This document shows positions 22,559 to 25,397 of a DNA stretch of 25,397 nucleotides, piece by piece; the first letter of the stretch is position 1; every line of letters begins with the position of its first letter. The position numbers and the translations under genes were made by a program. The stretch lies in contig CAMPKU010000028.1 of assembly GCA_946887385.1 (NCBI GenBank), forward strand, positions 1-25,397, given 5' to 3'. The DNA is from an uncultured Gammaproteobacteria bacterium (GTDB lineage Bacteria > Pseudomonadota > Gammaproteobacteria > Rariloculales > Rariloculaceae). A model generated the notes under the pieces. The model was not told where the DNA came from, searched no databases, and was given only the letters and a program-made list of their open reading frames with translations.

Positions 22559-24043
22559 ATGTTGCGCCGAATTTTCCTGCTCATGTTATTGCCTGCACTG
22601 GGGGTCATAGGGTGCACGGATGCTGCAGATCCGCCGGCGCAGACTCCGTCGGCTGCGGCGCCCGCGGCCGCGCCCGACGCGAACGCAGTGCTCAACAACG
22701 TCGAAGCGGCGTTGGGCGCCGGCAATCTGCGCTCGATCACGTACTCGGGCACGGCTTGGCGCATCCGCAATAGCTTCATGCAAACGCCCACGGCAAGCCC
22801 GCCGTGGCCGTCGCGCGACGAGATCACGAACTATCAGCGCACGATCGATCTCACGGCGCCGGCCTCGCTCGCCACGGGCAACACGTTCGCGCAGAACCTG
22901 TTTCTCGAGCCGGCCGTCGAAGGCACCTACACGCAGAACATCCCGGCCGATCGCACGGTCTGGTCCGATCAGCTCGAGATTTGGCTCACGCCGTGGGGCT
23001 TCGTGCAGGGCGCCAAGAACAACGGCGCCACCGTGAGCCGTCAAACCGTCGGCGGCACGGAGGTCACGGTGTTGTCGTGGCAGTCGCCGGTCTCACAGAC
23101 CTCGCCGTCGGGGATGCGCTACACGGTTAACGGCTACATCGGCGCCGACAACCTGCCGGCGCGCGTCGAGACGTGGGTGGAGCATCCGTTCATGGGTGAC
23201 TTTCACGTGGTGCAGGTCTACAGCGACTACCGCGACTTCGGCGGCGTGAAGGTGCCCGCCACGATCGAGCAGCAGCGCGGCGGCGGCGGTATCTTCGGCG
23301 TCACCGTGACGGCCGCTACCGCGAATCCCGCCGATCTCACGGCGCGGCTTACGCCGCCGCAGGCGGCGGGGCCCGGTGGTCCGCCCGGCGGCGGTGGTCC
23401 GCCCGCGCCGCCCTCCGTCACGGCCGAGGAGCTGGCCGACGGCGTGCACTTGATCACGGGCGGCTACGTGGCGCTCGTCGCCGAGTTCTCCGATCACGTG
23501 CTCGTGTTCGAGGCCGGTCAATCGGAGGCCCGCGGCCAGCGGATCCTCGACGAGGTGAAGCAGCTCGTTCCGGGCAAGCCGATCCGCTTCATCGTCAATT
23601 CTCATCCGCACTCCGATCACACGGCGGGTCTCGTGCCGTTCATCCGCGAAGGCGCGACGCTCGTCACGCACGCCAACAACGTCGACTTTTTGCGCATGGC
23701 GCTCAGCACGCCGCGCACGCTGCTCGGCGAGCCGACATTGAGCCCGCAGATCCAGGGTGTCGACGGCGTCACCGTGTTCGAGGACGCGACGATGCGCGTC
23801 GAGCTGCACTCCGTGCCGAACGGCCACACCGACGGCATGCTCGTGGCCGTCGTGCCGTCGGCGCGCACGCTGTTCCAGGCGGACTTCACGTTGCCGCAAC
23901 CGGGCGCCATGCCGAATCCGTTCGTCGTGACGCTGGCGAACTACGTGGATTCGAACAACGTGCAGTTCGAGCGGTATCTCGCCGTGCACGCGTCGCCAAT
24001 GCCGCAGACACGCGCGCAGCTCTTGGCGACGATCGGTAAATAG
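22559..24043 (+). CDS. Lipoprotein metallo-beta-lactamase-fold hydrolase
   Basis: This 494-residue protein starts at ATG 22559 after AAGGGGGG. The N-terminus is a lipoprotein signal with lipobox GVIG and Cys19. The residue after Cys is Thr, so outer-membrane sorting is likely. Residues about 40-265 form a beta-rich domain that resembles lipoprotein-sorting (LolA-like) domains, for example VYSDYRDFGGVKVPATIE. A Gly/Pro-rich linker (268-285) leads to a metallo-beta-lactamase fold at about 288-494. The zinc motif is intact: HPHSDH at 349-354, then His423 in NGHTDG. Asp442 (QADF) may be the bridging Asp. This is a glyoxalase II/MBL-superfamily hydrolase; antibiotic resistance activity is not implied. 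Substrate unknown. A long hairpin follows its stop. Confidence 0.88.
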   Translation: MLRRIFLLMLLPALGVIGCTDAADPPAQTPSAAAPAAAPDANAVLNNVEAALGAGNLRSITYSGTAWRIRNSFMQTPTASPPWPSRDEITNYQRTIDLTAPASLATGNTFAQNLFLEPAVEGTYTQNIPADRTVWSDQLEIWLTPWGFVQGAKNNGATVSRQTVGGTEVTVLSWQSPVSQTSPSGMRYTVNGYIGADNLPARVETWVEHPFMGDFHVVQVYSDYRDFGGVKVPATIEQQRGGGGIFGVTVTAATANPADLTARLTPPQAAGPGGPPGGGGPPAPPSVTAEELADGVHLITGGYVALVAEFSDHVLVFEAGQSEARGQRILDEVKQLVPGKPIRFIVNSHPHSDHTAGLVPFIREGATLVTHANNVDFLRMALSTPRTLLGEPTLSPQIQGVDGVTVFEDATMRVELHSVPNGHTDGMLVAVVPSARTLFQADFTLPQPGAMPNPFVVTLANYVDSNNVQFERYLAVHASPMPQTRAQLLATIGK

Positions 24044-24053
24044 ATAGGCATCT

Positions 24054-24108
24054 AGCAGCTTGCGCCCTGCCGTCGATTGAAGCGACGAGCAGGGCGCAAT
24101 CGGCTGCT
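24054..24108 (+). repeat. Long imperfect hairpin after the metallo-hydrolase gene
   Basis: Three paired segments stack: AGCAGC (24054-24059) with GCTGCT (24103-24108), an 11-bp perfect arm pair (24060-24070 with 24089-24099), and CGTCG (24071-24075) with CGACG (24083-24087) around a 7-nt loop. Unpaired bases (A at 24088, TCG at 24100-24102) are all on the 3' strand. There is no T-tract. It probably ends transcription or protects the 3' end of the hydrolase mRNA. It could also be a REP-like element. Confidence 0.55.
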
Positions 24109-24191
24109 GGTGCTCGCGCGCCTGTTCGCCGAGCGCCCACCATTTCGTCCGCTAAGGGAGCCACACCGGGCTTCATCGAACCGAGGATCGA

Positions 24192-25397
24192 ATGACCGAG
24201 ATCGGCGTCGTGCTGTTCATGCTGGCGGCGGTCGTGCTGAGCGGCATCGCCGTGCGTGCGTTGCCCCTGCCGGTGCCTACACCGCTCGTGCAGATTGCGC
24301 TCGGCGCGCTCATCGCCGCGGTGTCCGGATTAGAAGTGCAGCTCGACCCTGGCGTGTTCTTTCTGCTGTTCCTGCCGCCGCTGCTGTTTCTCGACGGTTG
24401 GCGCATCCCGAAGGAAGGATTGCTGCGCGACAAGGGCTTCATCCTCGAGCTCGCGCTTGGCCTGGTGTTTTTCACCGTCGTCGGCATGGGATTCGTCATC
24501 AACTGGATGATCCCGGCCATGCCGCTTGCCGTCGCCTTCGCGCTCGCGGCGATCGTCACGCCCACGGATCCCGTGGCGGTGTCCGCGATCACGGCACGCA
24601 TTCCCGTGCCGAAGCGCATCATGCATGTGCTCGAAGGCGAGTCGCTGCTGAACGACGCGTCGGGCCTCGTGTGCTTTCGGTTCGCGGTGGCTGCGGCCGT
24701 GACGGGCGCTTTCTCGCTCACGGGCGCCACGTTCACATTCGTCCAGCTCGCGGTGGTCGGCATTGCGGCCGGCATCGGTCTGACCTACGCCGTGACGTGG
24801 TTCAAGGGATGGGTAGGGCGGCGTCTTGGCGAGGAGTCCGGCTCGCAGGTGCTCGTGAGCCTGCTCGTGCCGTTCGGCGCGTACGAGCTCGCCGAGCACC
24901 TCGGCGGCTCGGGGATTCTTGCTGCGGTGGCAGCGGGCGTCACGATGAGTTACGCGGAGCTCAGCGGCCGCGCGCACGCCACCACCCGCGTGCAGCGCAC
25001 GGCCGTGTGGGACACGGTTCAATTCGCGCTGAACGGCATCATGTTCGTGCTGCTCGGCGAGCAGTTGCCCGCGATCTTCGCCGGCGCCCTGGACGCCGTG
25101 CGGGAGTCGAACCACGAAAATCCGTGGTGGCTCGCGGTGTACGTGCTCGCGATCAACTCCGGCCTCGCGGCGCTGCGCTTCGGCTGGCTGTGGGTGTCGG
25201 TGCGCATCACGGCGTACCTTGCCGCGGCCCGGGGGCAACCGCCGGAGCCGCCACCGTCGCTGCGGGTGCTCGCCGCGATGTCCGTGGCCGGCGTGCGCGG
25301 CGCCATCACCCTCGCCGGTGTGCTCACGTTGCCGCTCATGCTTCAGGATGGCACGGATTTTCCGGCGCGCGATCTGGCGATCTTCCTGGCGGCCGGC
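24192..25397 (+). CDS. Na+/H+ antiporter, CPA1 family (partial, 3' end cut)
   Basis: The gene starts at ATG 24192, with GAGG 5 nt upstream (24183-24186), and stays open for 402 codons to the window edge. It is a polytopic membrane protein with hydrophobic helices from residue 4 on. The CPA1 signatures are TPTDPVAVSAI (123-133, with the DP motif) and EGESLLNDASGLV (148-160, with the Asn-Asp ion site). Other conserved stretches include FLPPLLFLDGW (60-70) and GVRGAITLAGVL near the edge. The family exchanges cytosolic Na+ (or K+) for external H+ for pH and salt homeostasis. The best match by eye is the YjcE/NhaP-type branch. The C-terminal cytosolic part is not in the window. Confidence 0.9.
   Translation, partial: MTEIGVVLFMLAAVVLSGIAVRALPLPVPTPLVQIALGALIAAVSGLEVQLDPGVFFLLFLPPLLFLDGWRIPKEGLLRDKGFILELALGLVFFTVVGMGFVINWMIPAMPLAVAFALAAIVTPTDPVAVSAITARIPVPKRIMHVLEGESLLNDASGLVCFRFAVAAAVTGAFSLTGATFTFVQLAVVGIAAGIGLTYAVTWFKGWVGRRLGEESGSQVLVSLLVPFGAYELAEHLGGSGILAAVAAGVTMSYAELSGRAHATTRVQRTAVWDTVQFALNGIMFVLLGEQLPAIFAGALDAVRESNHENPWWLAVYVLAINSGLAALRFGWLWVSVRITAYLAAARGQPPEPPPSLRVLAAMSVAGVRGAITLAGVLTLPLMLQDGTDFPARDLAIFLAAG

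Noticed and set aside
22559..24043. Beta-lactam resistance gene
   Set aside because: The HxHxDH motif is shared by the whole metallo-hydrolase superfamily; the lipoprotein anchor and extra N-terminal domain do not match known resistance enzymes.
24054..24108. Integron attC site, because all bulges lie on one strand
   Set aside because: The required R-box sequences (GTTRRRY and RYYYAAC) are missing from the ends and no integrase gene is nearby.

Overview
The window is GC-rich, densely coding, single-chromosome-style bacterial DNA with proteobacterial features: Sec and lipoprotein signals, a TonB-type C-terminal fold, periplasmic PQQ enzymes and a CPA1 antiporter. The gene styles (a Gly-rich RNA-binding protein followed by a small Lys/Arg-rich protein, TPR-CHAT, secreted subtilase, many short overlaps) suggest a gammaproteobacterium, perhaps near Steroidobacterales/Nevskiales. 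That placement is inference only; there is no rRNA or tRNA here to confirm it. No CRISPR array, prophage or insertion sequence was recognised, and no stretch over 300 bases lacks a gene.

Region 1 (1-434): the last codons of a Gly-rich protein, a strong intrinsic terminator, and a small basic protein. Region 2 (686-7094): five co-directional genes encoding a secreted TPR-CHAT protein (putative caspase-like protease), a small lipoprotein, a secreted subtilisin-like protease, an ECF sigma factor and a single-pass anti-sigma factor. This looks like a self-contained envelope signalling and proteolysis cassette and is the best candidate for an undescribed system. Region 3 (7270-8728): a membrane diguanylate cyclase and a small unknown gene, preceded by two mutually exclusive hairpins.

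Region 4 (8725-17462): a divergent redox/thiol locus. Leftward run a large winged-helix-BTAD-ATPase-TPR regulator, a tandem DUF4242 protein, an OsmC-like protein and a CzcO-like flavoprotein. Rightward run a cysteine synthase-glutaredoxin fusion, an isopenicillin-N-synthase-like Fe(II) oxygenase and a carboxymuconolactone-decarboxylase/AhpD-like protein. The intergenic region between the arms carries four helically phased CCACG repeats, a plausible binding site for the regulator.

Region 5 (17459-20842): a candidate promoter and two periplasmic PQQ-type dehydrogenases in tandem. Region 6 (20865-24043): a leftward exported protein with a TonB-like C-terminus, and a divergent lipoprotein metallo-beta-lactamase-fold hydrolase followed by a long imperfect hairpin. 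Region 7 (24192 to the window end): a CPA1 Na+/H+ antiporter cut off by the edge.
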